Under the pieces are notes generated by a model. The model was not told the DNA's origin and searched no databases. It saw nothing but the letters and a program-made list of their open reading frames with translations. Shown here piece after piece: positions 45,693 to 53,752 of a DNA stretch of 64,000 nucleotides. Numbering within the stretch: the first letter of the stretch is position 1; the number at the start of each line of letters is the position of its first letter. Position numbers and translations under genes: made by a program. Source of the stretch: JAJKJG01 sp036556825 (lineage in GTDB: Bacteria > Pseudomonadota > Alphaproteobacteria > Rhizobiales > Beijerinckiaceae); assembly GCA_036556825.1 (NCBI GenBank), contig DATBIR010000297.1, forward strand, positions 10,001-74,000. Reading direction: 5' to 3'.

Positions 45693-47141
45693 ATGTGCGC
45701 AGGCGATGACCACAAATGCCCGGACTTCGAGCTCCACCACAAAAAGCTTCTCGACGACCTCGACAGCGAGCGGCGCGGATTTCTGAAGGGCGCCTTCGTC
45801 AGCGCGGCCGGCGCGGCCACCCTTGCCGGCGGCCCATCGATGATCGCGCCGGCGGCCGCGCAGACGGCGGCGGCCCGCCAGGGCAAGCCGAACCACCATT
45901 TCCTGCCGGCGAGCGCCGAGACCGTCCACTGGGGCTATTTCAGCAAGCTCCTCAAGCCGGCCGTCGAGATCGATTCGGGTGACTACGTCACGATCGAGAC
46001 GCTGACGCATCACGCCAATGACGACGCCGCCCGCATGATCAAGGGAGATCCGGGCGCCGAGAGCGTCTATCTGTGGACCAAGGAACGCAAGGGGGTTGAC
46101 CGCCGCGGCGCCGGCCCCGTGGACGGCAAGCTGCTCGGCCGCGGCTCGGGCGAAGGCTTTGGCGTCCACATCTGCACCGGCCCGGTCTATGTGCGAGGCG
46201 CCGAGCCCGGCGACATCCTCGAGGTGCGGATCATGGACGTGAAGCCGCGCCCGTCCGCCAACGCCGCCTACGCCGGAAGGTCGTTCGGCAGCACCGCCGC
46301 CGCCTGGTGGGGCTTCCACTACAAGGACCTGATCACCGAGCCGCGGCCGCGCGAGGTCATCACCATCTTCGAGATCGACGCAACCGGCCAGCGCAACTGG
46401 GCCAAGGCTGTCTACAATTTCCAATGGACCCCGCAGACCGATCCTTTCGGCGTCGTGCACAAGACCATCGATTATCCGGGCGTGCCGGTCGACCACGGCA
46501 CCGTCAAGGAAAACCATGGCGTCCTGAAAAACGTGCGCATTCCGATCCGGCCGCATTTCGGCGTCATCGGCGTGGCGCCGAAGGAGGCGGACTACGTCGA
46601 CTCGATCCCACCCGGCTATTTCGGCGGCAACATCGACAACTGGCGCGTCGGCAAGGGGGCGACGATGTATTACCCGGTGGCGGTTCCCGGCGCCTTGCTG
46701 TCGGTGGGCGACCCGCACGCGTCGCAGGGCGACTCCGAAATCTGCGGCACCGCCATCGAATGCTCGCTGACGGGGACTTTTCAGATCATCGTCCACAAAC
46801 AGCCCAGCCTGGACGGCACGTCGCTCGCCGGGCTCAGCCATCCGCTGCTGGAGACGCAGGACGAGTGGGTGCTGCACGGGTTCAGCTTCGCCAATTACCT
46901 TCAGGATCTCGGCCCGACCGCGCAGCAGACCATCTATGAGAAGTCGTCGGTCGATCTCGCGTTGCGCGACGCCTTCCGCAAGATGCGGACCTTCCTGATG
47001 ACGACGAAGGGGCTCACCGAGGACGAGGCCATCACGCTGATCTCGGTCGGCGTCGATTTCGGCATCACGCAGGTCGTCGATGGCAACTGGGGCGTGCACG
47101 CGGTCATCAAGAAAAGCCTTTTTGCCGGCGCGGAAGCATAA
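45693..47141 (+). CDS. Exported acetamidase/formamidase family protein
   Basis: 482 residues from the ATG at 45693, preceded by AGGGAGGG. ERRGFLKGAFVSAAGAATLA is a twin-arginine signal. The FmdA/AmdA fold follows: SAETVHWGYFSKLLKP, VTIETLTHHAND, GPVYVRGAEPGDILEV, GVIGVAPKE, GGNIDNWRVGKGATMYYPV and GDPHASQGDSEICGTAIEC. Family enzymes hydrolyse formamide or acetamide and are usually cytoplasmic, so the Tat signal is notable. It should act on small amides in the periplasm. Confidence 0.88.
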   Translation: MCAGDDHKCPDFELHHKKLLDDLDSERRGFLKGAFVSAAGAATLAGGPSMIAPAAAQTAAARQGKPNHHFLPASAETVHWGYFSKLLKPAVEIDSGDYVTIETLTHHANDDAARMIKGDPGAESVYLWTKERKGVDRRGAGPVDGKLLGRGSGEGFGVHICTGPVYVRGAEPGDILEVRIMDVKPRPSANAAYAGRSFGSTAAAWWGFHYKDLITEPRPREVITIFEIDATGQRNWAKAVYNFQWTPQTDPFGVVHKTIDYPGVPVDHGTVKENHGVLKNVRIPIRPHFGVIGVAPKEADYVDSIPPGYFGGNIDNWRVGKGATMYYPVAVPGALLSVGDPHASQGDSEICGTAIECSLTGTFQIIVHKQPSLDGTSLAGLSHPLLETQDEWVLHGFSFANYLQDLGPTAQQTIYEKSSVDLALRDAFRKMRTFLMTTKGLTEDEAITLISVGVDFGITQVVDGNWGVHAVIKKSLFAGAEA

Positions 47142-47240
47142 CGAAGGCCCTGAGAGTTGCGGGCGACGGCCGCCGGGCCGCCGCCGCTTTGCATCCGCCG
47201 CTGGCTGCTCCTCCGGCAATGATGCTATAGCCGACGGGCC

Positions 47241-47426
47241 ATGCAGCTCCTGTATTTTCTGTTCGGCCCGCTTCTGCTCCTCGTCGTGCTCATCTGCGCG
47301 GACGCACGCGGGCGGCCCTGGTTCAACGCCAGGGACCAGGGCTCCCGCAACGGCCTGCGCTATGTCTTCCTTCTCGCCGTCATGGTGACGGTCGTCGGGC
47401 TGATGGCCGCCATACCGATGCGGTAA
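47241..47426 (+). CDS. Small two-pass membrane protein, unknown function
   Basis: 61 residues. Two hydrophobic segments (LLYFLFGPLLLLVVLI and YVFLLAVMVTVVGLMAAI) flank a polar loop with RGRPWFNARDQG. The ribosome site is weak (ACGGGCC). It follows the acetamidase gene by 99 bases on the same strand. No family is recognised, but the clean hairpin shape favours a real gene. Confidence 0.5.
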   Translation: MQLLYFLFGPLLLLVVLICADARGRPWFNARDQGSRNGLRYVFLLAVMVTVVGLMAAIPMR

Positions 47427-47593
47427 CGCGTGGGCCTTCGGGGCGTGGTCCTCCGCTCGGAGGTGGCGGCCGATGCTGTGACGCATACAGGGCCGCAAGC
47501 CCCCGGTAGGACGGCTTTACTCGCAGACTGTTGTTGGTAACCTGCGGCCTTCCTGGCCCGTCAGGCTGGCTGCGCCAACGAGATGGAGGCGGC

Positions 47594-48925
47594 ATGCGAG
47601 TCCCGCGGATAGCACTGATCGCCGCTGCCCTCGTTCCGGCGGCTGCCCTGGCCCAGACATCCCGGCCGCCGGCCGCGCGCACGCCGTCGCAGCCGGCCAA
47701 GGCAGCGCCACCAAGCTGCACGAGCGCCGGCCGCACGATCGCTCTCGTCATGGACGCCTCCGGCAGCATGAACGCCCGGCTGCCGAGCGGCGAGACGCGC
47801 ATCGAGGTGGCGCGGCGCGCCATCAAGGACGTGGCCGGGTCGACGCCGGCGGGGACGCAGCTCTCGCTCCGCCTGTACGGCGCGCAATCTCCGGCAAGCC
47901 GCAAGAACTGCGAGGACACGCATCTCGCCGTACCTTCGGGGCCCGCGGACGCGGCAGCGATCGCCGCCAGCGTCGAGGACGCGAAGGCGCAAGGATATAC
48001 GCCGATCGCCCATTCCCTCGAGCAGGCGCAGGCGGACTTCCCGGCGAATGCCAGGGAGCGTGTGATCGTGCTCGTCAGCGACGGCAAGGAAACCTGCCGG
48101 GGCGATCCGCTGCTGGCGGCAAGGGCACTCGCCGCGAAGGGCATCACCATCCACACGGTCGGCTTCGTCGTCGACACGGCCGCGCGGATGCAATTGCAGA
48201 ACGTCGCGCGGACGACAGGCGGCACGTATTTCGACGCGCCGGTCGGACCGGAGTTGCCGGACCGGCTGAAGGCGGCGTTCAGCGCCTGCAAGCAGGTGGT
48301 GAAGCTCCCGGCGCGGCCGCAGCCCGGCAAACTGCGCACCACGTCCGCCACGTGGCTCGGCGCGCACGCGGTATTCAACGCCGAGACGGGCCAGCAGGTC
48401 GGCTCGTTCGACAGCTCCCATCACGAGGTCACGCTGCCGGCCGGCATCTACGAGGTGCAGTTCGGCCCCGCCCGCTGGAAAGCGATCGAAGTGCGCGGCG
48501 GCGAGACGACCGTGATCTCGCCGGGCGTGGTGCGCGTCGAAAATATCGCAGGCAACAACACGGCGAGGCTGATCGACACGGAGACCGGTGAAAAACACGC
48601 GGACATGAACCGCATGAGTTCCTCCGCGAGCGTCATGCCCGGTCTTTACGATCTTCAGGTCGGCGGCCGGGGACTCGTCTGGCCCTTCGTCAAGATCGAC
48701 GGCGGCGCCACGACGACGCTGTCGCTGGCGAGCGTGGTGATGCAGTCCGGGATCAAGTACCGGCGGGCACGCGTGGTGACCGCCGACGGCAAGCCGGTCG
48801 AAAGTTTCGATGCCGTGACCTCGCGCATTTCGATGCCGCCCGGCAGCTACGTGGTCGAGGTCGACGACAGGAGGGTCCCGTTCGAGGCTAGCGAGGGAAG
48901 TGCGCTGGAGATCGGCCCGGAGTGA
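47594..48925 (+). CDS. Secreted VWA-domain protein
   Basis: 443 residues from the ATG at 47594 (GGAGG upstream). The signal peptide is RIALIAAALVPAAALAQ. A von Willebrand A domain (residues about 48-225) has the metal-ion site DASGSM, a later Thr in GYTPIAHSL and the Asp of VSDGKETC. The C-terminal half contains repeated beta modules (AHAVFNAETGQQVGSF, ARLIDTETGEKHAD, LPAGIYEVQFG, MPPGSYVVEVDDR) resembling carbohydrate-binding or Ig-like folds. It probably mediates periplasmic or surface protein interaction. No partner gene is apparent. Confidence 0.82.
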   Translation: MRVPRIALIAAALVPAAALAQTSRPPAARTPSQPAKAAPPSCTSAGRTIALVMDASGSMNARLPSGETRIEVARRAIKDVAGSTPAGTQLSLRLYGAQSPASRKNCEDTHLAVPSGPADAAAIAASVEDAKAQGYTPIAHSLEQAQADFPANARERVIVLVSDGKETCRGDPLLAARALAAKGITIHTVGFVVDTAARMQLQNVARTTGGTYFDAPVGPELPDRLKAAFSACKQVVKLPARPQPGKLRTTSATWLGAHAVFNAETGQQVGSFDSSHHEVTLPAGIYEVQFGPARWKAIEVRGGETTVISPGVVRVENIAGNNTARLIDTETGEKHADMNRMSSSASVMPGLYDLQVGGRGLVWPFVKIDGGATTTLSLASVVMQSGIKYRRARVVTADGKPVESFDAVTSRISMPPGSYVVEVDDRRVPFEASEGSALEIGPE

Positions 48926-49172
48926 CCGAGCGTCTCCGCCAGGGCGGTCTGTCGACAGGATCGGGCAAGCCCTCAGTCGAATTGCCCGTGCCGTCCTCCC
49001 CGTTTGACATGCAAGCTGCCGCCTGAGCGCCGCGGCGCCGGCCGCACGTCAGACTCGTCAGCGAGGGCGGCCGGATTCCGGAGCAGGATCCGGCGACGTG
49101 CTGACCATTGCCGATACGATTATGAGATTGAAAGGAATCGAGGCGCTCGATTTAGTCTGCATCGCTCACGCT

Positions 49173-49355
49173 TCAGCCGCCCATCCCGTTCCGTTGATCA
49201 AGTCGATCGACCAGGGCGGCGAGGTCGTCCGGCAGCGGCTCTTCCAATGTGGGCGCATACAGGCGCAGAAGCACGCGCGCGACCGCGGTCGTCGTGACGA
49301 CGCGCGGAACCGCATTGATTCGCGGCAGAAAAGCCTCTGATTTAACGACTTTCAT
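49173..49355 (-). CDS. Short NepR-like anti-sigma factor protein
   Basis: 60 residues from the ATG at 49355, with GGAGGT six bases upstream. The C-terminal half reads VLLRLYAPTLEEPLPDDL followed by AALVDRLD, which matches the NepR core pattern LRxxYxxxxxEPxPDxxxxLxxxL. NepR sequesters the general-stress sigma factor EcfG until phosphorylated PhyR displaces it. Here no phyR or ecfG lies nearby. It faces a truncated chemoreceptor gene. The assignment rests on this pattern alone, and the first helix is short. Confidence 0.55.
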   Translation of the reverse strand: MKVVKSEAFLPRINAVPRVVTTTAVARVLLRLYAPTLEEPLPDDLAALVDRLDQRNGMGG

Positions 49356-49476
49356 CGCATGACCTCCGCTATCCGCGCTTCCTTCCCGCCACGGTTGGCA
49401 ACCTGTCACGAAGGATAAAGCGCAAACGGCCGCGAGAGTTTCAGCTTGGCGGCATGATTTCACAACCGAACCGCGT

Positions 49477-50040
49477 GTGCGCGATGCGACCGCTCAAACG
49501 GAAGCGGCGGTGAGCGAGGGCGCCCAGAGGATCGGCGACATCGTGCAGTTGATCACGAAGATCGCCGCTCAGACCAATCTTCTCGCCCTCAACGCGACGA
49601 TCGAGGCGGCGCGGGCGGGCGCCGCCGGCAGGGGCTTTGCGGTCGTGGCAACCGAGGTCAAGTCACTGGCGACCCAGACCGCTGCCGCCACGCAGCAGAT
49701 CGAGAGCCAGATCGCCGAGATCTGCGCCGCCACCGACGAGGCGGTCCAGGCGATGCGAAGCATTGCCGGGACCATCGACGAGGTCAGCGCAACCGCGAAC
49801 AACATCACGGCAGCGGTTCAAGAGCAGCAGGTCGCGGCCCGTGAGATCGCACGCAACGTAGGCGAGGCGTCGCGCGGGACCGAGGAGGTCACGGCCAATA
49901 TCGAGGACGTGCGCCAGGCCGCGGCCCACACCGGTGCCGCCGCGACTCAGGTCCTTGGTTCTGCCACCGATCTCGCCAACAACGCCCAGACGCTCAGCAG
50001 GGAGCTTGCAGATTTCCTCGGCACTGTGCGCGCTGCGTAG
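49477..50040 (+). pseudogene. 5'-truncated methyl-accepting chemotaxis protein (signalling tip only)
   Basis: 187 residues from a GTG at 49477. It contains the conserved hairpin tip AAQTNLLALNATIEAARAG and AGRGFAVVATEVKSLA, and a C-terminal helix bundle. The ligand domain, both membrane segments, HAMP linker and first half of the cytoplasmic hairpin are missing. The upstream frame remains open for about 30 codons but shows no receptor sequence and no start with a good ribosome site. Most likely it is a remnant; a soluble mini-receptor is the alternative. No che genes are nearby. Confidence 0.7.
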
Positions 50041-50137
50041 ACCCTGCGACATGAGCGGCCGGGGGCCGCGCTGACGCCCACGCTGACCATGTAGCGGGGC
50101 GCGCTTCAGGTTGCAGCACTCCCGCGTGCGGACAGAA

Positions 50138-50707
50138 TCAGCGGAGAAGGTCGGCTCCGAACGCACCGAGGCCCGACAGGCCGGCCGCGTAGATGGCGAG
50201 GAAGACGAGCGCGACGATCAGCACCAGGAAATACGAGCTGAACCTGGTCCTGAACAGGATGAGCGCGGTGACGGCGGCCGTCAGCAGTTCCAGTATCCCC
50301 GCATGCGACGCGCGCAGCACCGACAGCGCCCCGGCAAAGATGAGCCCGACCGCGATCGGCGCCAGTCCGCGTTCGACGGCGCGCTTGAGCGGCGAGGCTC
50401 CGCGCCGCTGCCACCAGTTGGCGGCGCCGTAGACCAGGGCGGAGGAGGGCACGTAGATCGCAAGGCAGCCGGCGATGGCGCCGGCAAAGCCGGCCACGTG
50501 GTAGCCGATCAACGCCGCGATCAGCGTGCTCGGCCCGGGCGCGGCGCGCGAGATCGCGAACAGGTCCGCGAACTCCTGGTTGGACAGGAAGCCGTAGACG
50601 TCGACGGTCTGATGCTGGATATCCGCGACGATCGCCTGCCCGCCGCCGAAGGAGAGCAGGGACAGCGGAGCGAAGACGGCGAACAGCGCGACAAGGCGGT
50701 TGTCCAT
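50138..50707 (-). CDS. Chromate transporter half-protein (second pair, downstream subunit)
   Basis: 189 residues. The start overlaps the previous stop in TGATG (50705-50709). CHR motifs are PLSLLSFGGGQAIVADIQ and AISRAAPGPSTLIAALIGYHVAG. About five to six membrane segments follow. It pairs with the next gene upstream as a split ChrA-type exporter. It corresponds to the second subunit of the pair at 19.3-20.4 kb but is clearly divergent from it. Confidence 0.85.
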   Translation of the reverse strand: MDNRLVALFAVFAPLSLLSFGGGQAIVADIQHQTVDVYGFLSNQEFADLFAISRAAPGPSTLIAALIGYHVAGFAGAIAGCLAIYVPSSALVYGAANWWQRRGASPLKRAVERGLAPIAVGLIFAGALSVLRASHAGILELLTAAVTALILFRTRFSSYFLVLIVALVFLAIYAAGLSGLGAFGADLLR

Positions 50708-51282
50708 CAGCGCACCCCGCGTTCGGAGACATAGACGAAGCCGATGCTCAGCGGCACGGCAACGAGCACGACCGGGACCATGGGCCATTTGAGAATGCCG
50801 ACCGTCACAAAGATGGCCAGGGCGATGGCAATCAGGACAAGGTCTTTCGGCAGCTTGGCGGCCACCTTGGTGCCGACCGACAGCGTCGCGCCGACGCCCG
50901 CCGCGGCCACCCCGCCGAGCACGAAATGCGTCACCGGAAACCCGGATAATCTGCGATACGCAAAGCCCATCAGCATGATGATGCAGAATGCCGGGATCAC
51001 CATGCCGAGCACGGCCGCGACCGCACCCGCCGTGCCGCGCACCTTCAGGCCGAGATAGAGCGCGAGATTGACTGGATTGGCGCCCGGCAGGACCTGCGCG
51101 ATCGCCAGGCCTGCCATGAAGGCCGTGTCGTCGAGCCATTTGTGCCGCTCGACCACTTCGCGATGCATGAGCGCCTGCGCGCTGCCGCCGAACGACGTGA
51201 AACCGATTTTCAGGAACGAGCCGAACACGCTCCGCAGCGATCCGGTCCTTTCGACCGGCACATCTCCGACCTTGTCATGCAT
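50707..51282 (-). CDS. Chromate transporter half-protein (second pair, upstream subunit)
   Basis: 191 residues. CHR motifs: FLKIGFTSFGGSAQALMHREVV and AIAQVLPGANPVNLALYLGLKV, where the usual PGP turn reads PGA. Six hydrophobic segments are apparent. Start and stop overlap with its partner by one base. The substrate is untested, and short-chain CHR proteins may move other oxyanions. Confidence 0.85.
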   Translation of the reverse strand: MHDKVGDVPVERTGSLRSVFGSFLKIGFTSFGGSAQALMHREVVERHKWLDDTAFMAGLAIAQVLPGANPVNLALYLGLKVRGTAGAVAAVLGMVIPAFCIIMLMGFAYRRLSGFPVTHFVLGGVAAAGVGATLSVGTKVAAKLPKDLVLIAIALAIFVTVGILKWPMVPVVLVAVPLSIGFVYVSERGVR

Positions 51283-51420
51283 TGACGAGAATCTGCTCCC
51301 CCTGACTGCCCGGCCTTGCGCTTAATCGCGGGCGCGGCGCTTGTCCACCGCGCCGGGCGCAGGGACGAGGCAAGGGCCGAGCCCCGCCTTGCGCGATGCT
51401 GGGACGCTCGCGCCGCTCCA

Positions 51421-51560
51421 GCGGGCGCGCGTAGACCGATTTGATGTTGACGAACTCGCGGATGCCGAATGCGCCGCATTCGCGGCCGAAGCCGGACTGC
51501 TGACCCCGCCGAACCGCCTGCGCGGCTCGGAGCGCACGTTGTCGTTGCTGTGGCCGCGGG
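51421..51560 (-). pseudogene. Frameshifted C-terminal remnant of an aldehyde dehydrogenase
   Basis: On the minus strand, one frame gives RSEPRRRFGGV (about 51535-51502). After a one-base shift, QSGFGRECGAFGIREF continues to VNIKSVYA. Together these equal the conserved aldehyde dehydrogenase end 'PFGGVKQSGFGRE.G..GIREFVN.K.V'. The DNA GTCAGCAGTCC fits GTC-AAG-CAG-TCC with one A lost. Nothing upstream resembles the catalytic domain. It is a dead scrap, nearest to succinate-semialdehyde dehydrogenase-type tails. Confidence 0.75.
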
Positions 51561-51609
51561 CGGCCGGCTTGCTGCTGCGTGGCGTCGCAGGCGGCGCCTG
51601 CGCATCGGA

Positions 51610-51700
51610 GCATGATCGCGCAAAGTGGATACCGCTTTGCCGAGAAGATCATGCGACACAACGGATCAGGACAGGATCGATTCAATCTGAATCAATCCTG
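51610..51700. repeat. Composite palindromic repeat, well-preserved copy
   Basis: Part A: GCATGATC (51610-51617) and GATCATGC (51647-51654) are perfect inverted ends, with CAAAGTGG and CCGCTTTG as an inner near-perfect pair. Part B follows after 17 bases: CAGGATCGATT (51672-51682), a seven-base loop, and AATCAATCCTG (51690-51700), with one mismatch. The same order and spacing occur at 1634-1725. Part A resembles an intergenic palindrome widespread in Hyphomicrobiales genomes. Confidence 0.65.
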
Positions 51701-51791
51701 CCTGGCGAGAGGGGTGGGGCGTGCGGGTGAAGGCGTGTCGGCAGGCGCGGCTTAGACCGTTGAAGCCGTCTTCATGAGACCGATCTCCGCG

Positions 51792-52148
51792 TTAGTGATA
51801 CCGGCGCCGTTCGGCCGCCGAAGACTTCTCATGCCAGGCGATCAGGACGTGCGCGGCCATGCCGTCGTCGCCGAGGCGGCGGCTGAGACCGTCGTACAGC
51901 TCCTTGAGCCCTTCCAGCTCGGCCTCGTAAGCCTCGGTCGGCTCACCCGCGATCCGCGCGGCGGCCAGACGGTCGAAGGCCGCCGACATGTCCGCATAGC
52001 GCAGGGCTACGGCCGCCGTGCGGAAAACCTTGGTCTCGGCGTCCTCGACGACGCCCGTGTCGACGTCGCGCGCGTGGACCAGGTAGCCGTCGGTCCACTC
52101 GATCACCTCGTAGCGGAAGCCGTGTCCATCCGAAGCGCCGATCAACAT
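51792..52148 (-). CDS. Small hypothetical protein
   Basis: 118 residues from the ATG at 52148 (GGAG upstream). The N-terminal half reads as a small beta sheet (YEVIEWTDGYLVHARDVDTG), and the remainder is helical (ADMSAAFDRLAAARIAGEPT onward). It has no signal or membrane segment. Composition is balanced and unlike shadow frames, so it is probably a real gene. No family is recognised. Confidence 0.55.
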   Translation of the reverse strand: MLIGASDGHGFRYEVIEWTDGYLVHARDVDTGVVEDAETKVFRTAAVALRYADMSAAFDRLAAARIAGEPTEAYEAELEGLKELYDGLSRRLGDDGMAAHVLIAWHEKSSAAERRRYH

Positions 52149-52489
52149 GATACATCTCCGAGAACTGTATCCGCAGGATACGCGCTCGGGAGGGGGGCCG
52201 GTGTGCTTCGGCGCACATAGGAATGACGACACGGTCATTCGCGCCAACGGTGCAGCAGCCGCAATCAGGATTCCTGGTCGAAAGCACAAGGAGATCGATC
52301 TCGTGTTCAGCGAGATCCTCATGCCGGGCGACCTCAATGGCGACGGGCTCCAGGCTCGCCGCCGACGGAGGGGGCGCGTCACGGCAAGCATTCCGACATC
52401 CGCCGGCTCCGCGAAGCCATTGCCAGCGCCAACCCGTCGACGCGGATAAGATCGTCGCCTGGTGCCCGTTGTAGCGTCCGGACCGAGGC
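52149..52489. other. Gene-free stretch around the receiver remnant
   Basis: 341 bases. Apart from the receiver-domain scrap at 52231-52356 no gene or clear regulatory site was found. Its right part lies just downstream of the TRAP operon (its last gene ends at 52490), but no convincing terminator hairpin with a T run is visible. Confidence 0.4.
52231..52356 (+). pseudogene. Remnant of a response-regulator receiver domain
   Basis: The plus-strand frame gives VIRANGAAAAIRI and then IDLVFSEILMPGDLNGDGL. This matches the receiver core 'A.NG..AL..L....IDLVFSDIVMPG..NG..LA' found in hybrid kinases. The phospho-acceptor Asp is Glu here (codon at 52312). Neither the acidic N-terminal part nor the Lys-containing C-terminal part is recognisable. 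It is probably a degraded piece of a sensor gene. Confidence 0.55.
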
Positions 52490-53752
52490 TCAGAACCGGA
52501 TCGTGAGAGCCGGAATGTAGCTGATGGCCACCAGCAGCGCGAGCGCAACGAAGAAGAACGGCCAAAGCGCTTTGGTCGTCTCGCCCATGGTGCTGCCGGC
52601 GATCGTCGACGAGATGAACAGCGTGGTCCCGACCGGCGGGGTGTAGAGGCCGATGCCGAGATTCAGCACCATGATCAGGCCGAGCTGGAGAGGGTCCATG
52701 CCGATCTGCTGCGCGAGCGGCACGAAGATCGGCGCGAGCAGCAGGATCGCCGGCGCGAGGTCGAGCGGGCCGCCGATCACCAGCATGATCAGGTTCATCG
52801 CCAGGATCACAAGCCATGGCGCGTGCAGGGTCGCGGACACCCACTCGGCAAAGCGCTGCGGCACCTGGTCGTAGGTGAGTATCCAGCTCGCCGCCGCGCT
52901 GCCCATGATCACCATCATGACGATTCCGGTGGCGATGCCTGAATCGATCATCGCCTTGCGGAAGCGGGCCCAGGACATGTCGCGATAGAGCAGGAGGCCC
53001 GCCGCGAGGGCGTAGAGCACGGCCATTACCGCAATCTCGGTCGGCGTGGCGAAGCCGAAGCGCAGCGCCACCAGGATCAGCACCGGCAGCGCCAGCGCCG
53101 GAGTTGCCAGCACGGCGAGGCGGGCGACCCGGCGCATGTCGAGCGGCGGCGCCTCGGCGCCGAGGCCGAGGCGTCGCGCCTCCCACCAGCACACGCCGAC
53201 AAAGCCGGCCGCCATGAGAAGGCCCGGCAACACGCCGGCCATGAACAGGTCGCCGATGCTGACGCCGCTGACGACGGCATACAGGATCATAGGGATCGAG
53301 GGCGGGATCAGGATGTCGATCACCGCGGAGGTTGCGTTGTTGGCGGCGCAGAGGCCCGCCGGATAGCCTTGGCGCTTCTGCCACGGGATCAGCACCGAGC
53401 CGAGCGCGCTGGCATTGGCGACGGCGCTGCCGGACACGCCGCCGAACACGACCGAACCGACCACCGTGGTCGACAGCGCGCCGCCGCGCAGCCGCTGCAT
53501 CAGCTCCCCCGAAAAGCGCAGCAGCTCCTCGCCGAGCCGGCCCTCCATGATGAGCGTGCCGGCCAGGATGAAGAACGGCAGCGCCAGCATCGGGAAGGAC
53601 TGCGTCTGCTGGAACATCTGCTGCACGACGAGCATCACCGGGAGCTGTCCGTCCCAGAGCAGCGCCAGCGCGGAGGCGATGACCAGCGCGTGCGCGACCG
53701 GCACGACCGCCACCATGAGCGCCACGAAGCCGAGGACCAGGACAAGGCTCAT
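52490..53752 (-). CDS. dctM: TRAP transporter large permease (DctM)
   Basis: 420 residues with about 12 membrane segments. DctM blocks: FPMLALPFFILAGTLI, GGVSGSAVANASALGSVLIP, NNATSAVIDILIPPSIPMILY, TPPVGTTLFISSTIAG. The start overlaps the small permease stop by ATGA (53749-53752). It is the ion-coupled permease of the TRAP importer encoded by the three genes 52490-55348. Confidence 0.92.
   Translation of the reverse strand: MSLVLVLGFVALMVAVVPVAHALVIASALALLWDGQLPVMLVVQQMFQQTQSFPMLALPFFILAGTLIMEGRLGEELLRFSGELMQRLRGGALSTTVVGSVVFGGVSGSAVANASALGSVLIPWQKRQGYPAGLCAANNATSAVIDILIPPSIPMILYAVVSGVSIGDLFMAGVLPGLLMAAGFVGVCWWEARRLGLGAEAPPLDMRRVARLAVLATPALALPVLILVALRFGFATPTEIAVMAVLYALAAGLLLYRDMSWARFRKAMIDSGIATGIVMMVIMGSAAASWILTYDQVPQRFAEWVSATLHAPWLVILAMNLIMLVIGGPLDLAPAILLLAPIFVPLAQQIGMDPLQLGLIMVLNLGIGLYTPPVGTTLFISSTIAGSTMGETTKALWPFFFVALALLVAISYIPALTIRF

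Larger units (their letters stand above)
51283..51791. other. Gene-free stretch holding remnants and repeats
   Basis: 509 bases between two minus-strand genes. It contains the aldehyde dehydrogenase scrap (51421-51560) and the composite palindromic repeat (51610-51700). The rest (51283-51420 and 51701-51791) shows no recognisable coding or regulatory pattern. Confidence 0.5.

Noticed and set aside
45570..47498. 642-codon minus-strand open frame opposite the acetamidase gene
   Set aside because: The plus-strand acetamidase has a strong ribosome site and family motifs throughout. The antisense frame is His/Arg/Asp-rich and motif-free.
49098..49340. 80-codon plus-strand frame starting MLTIADTIMRLKGIEALD
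   Set aside because: It overlaps the better supported NepR-like gene on the other strand, has no ribosome site, and its second half becomes Arg-rich shadow sequence.
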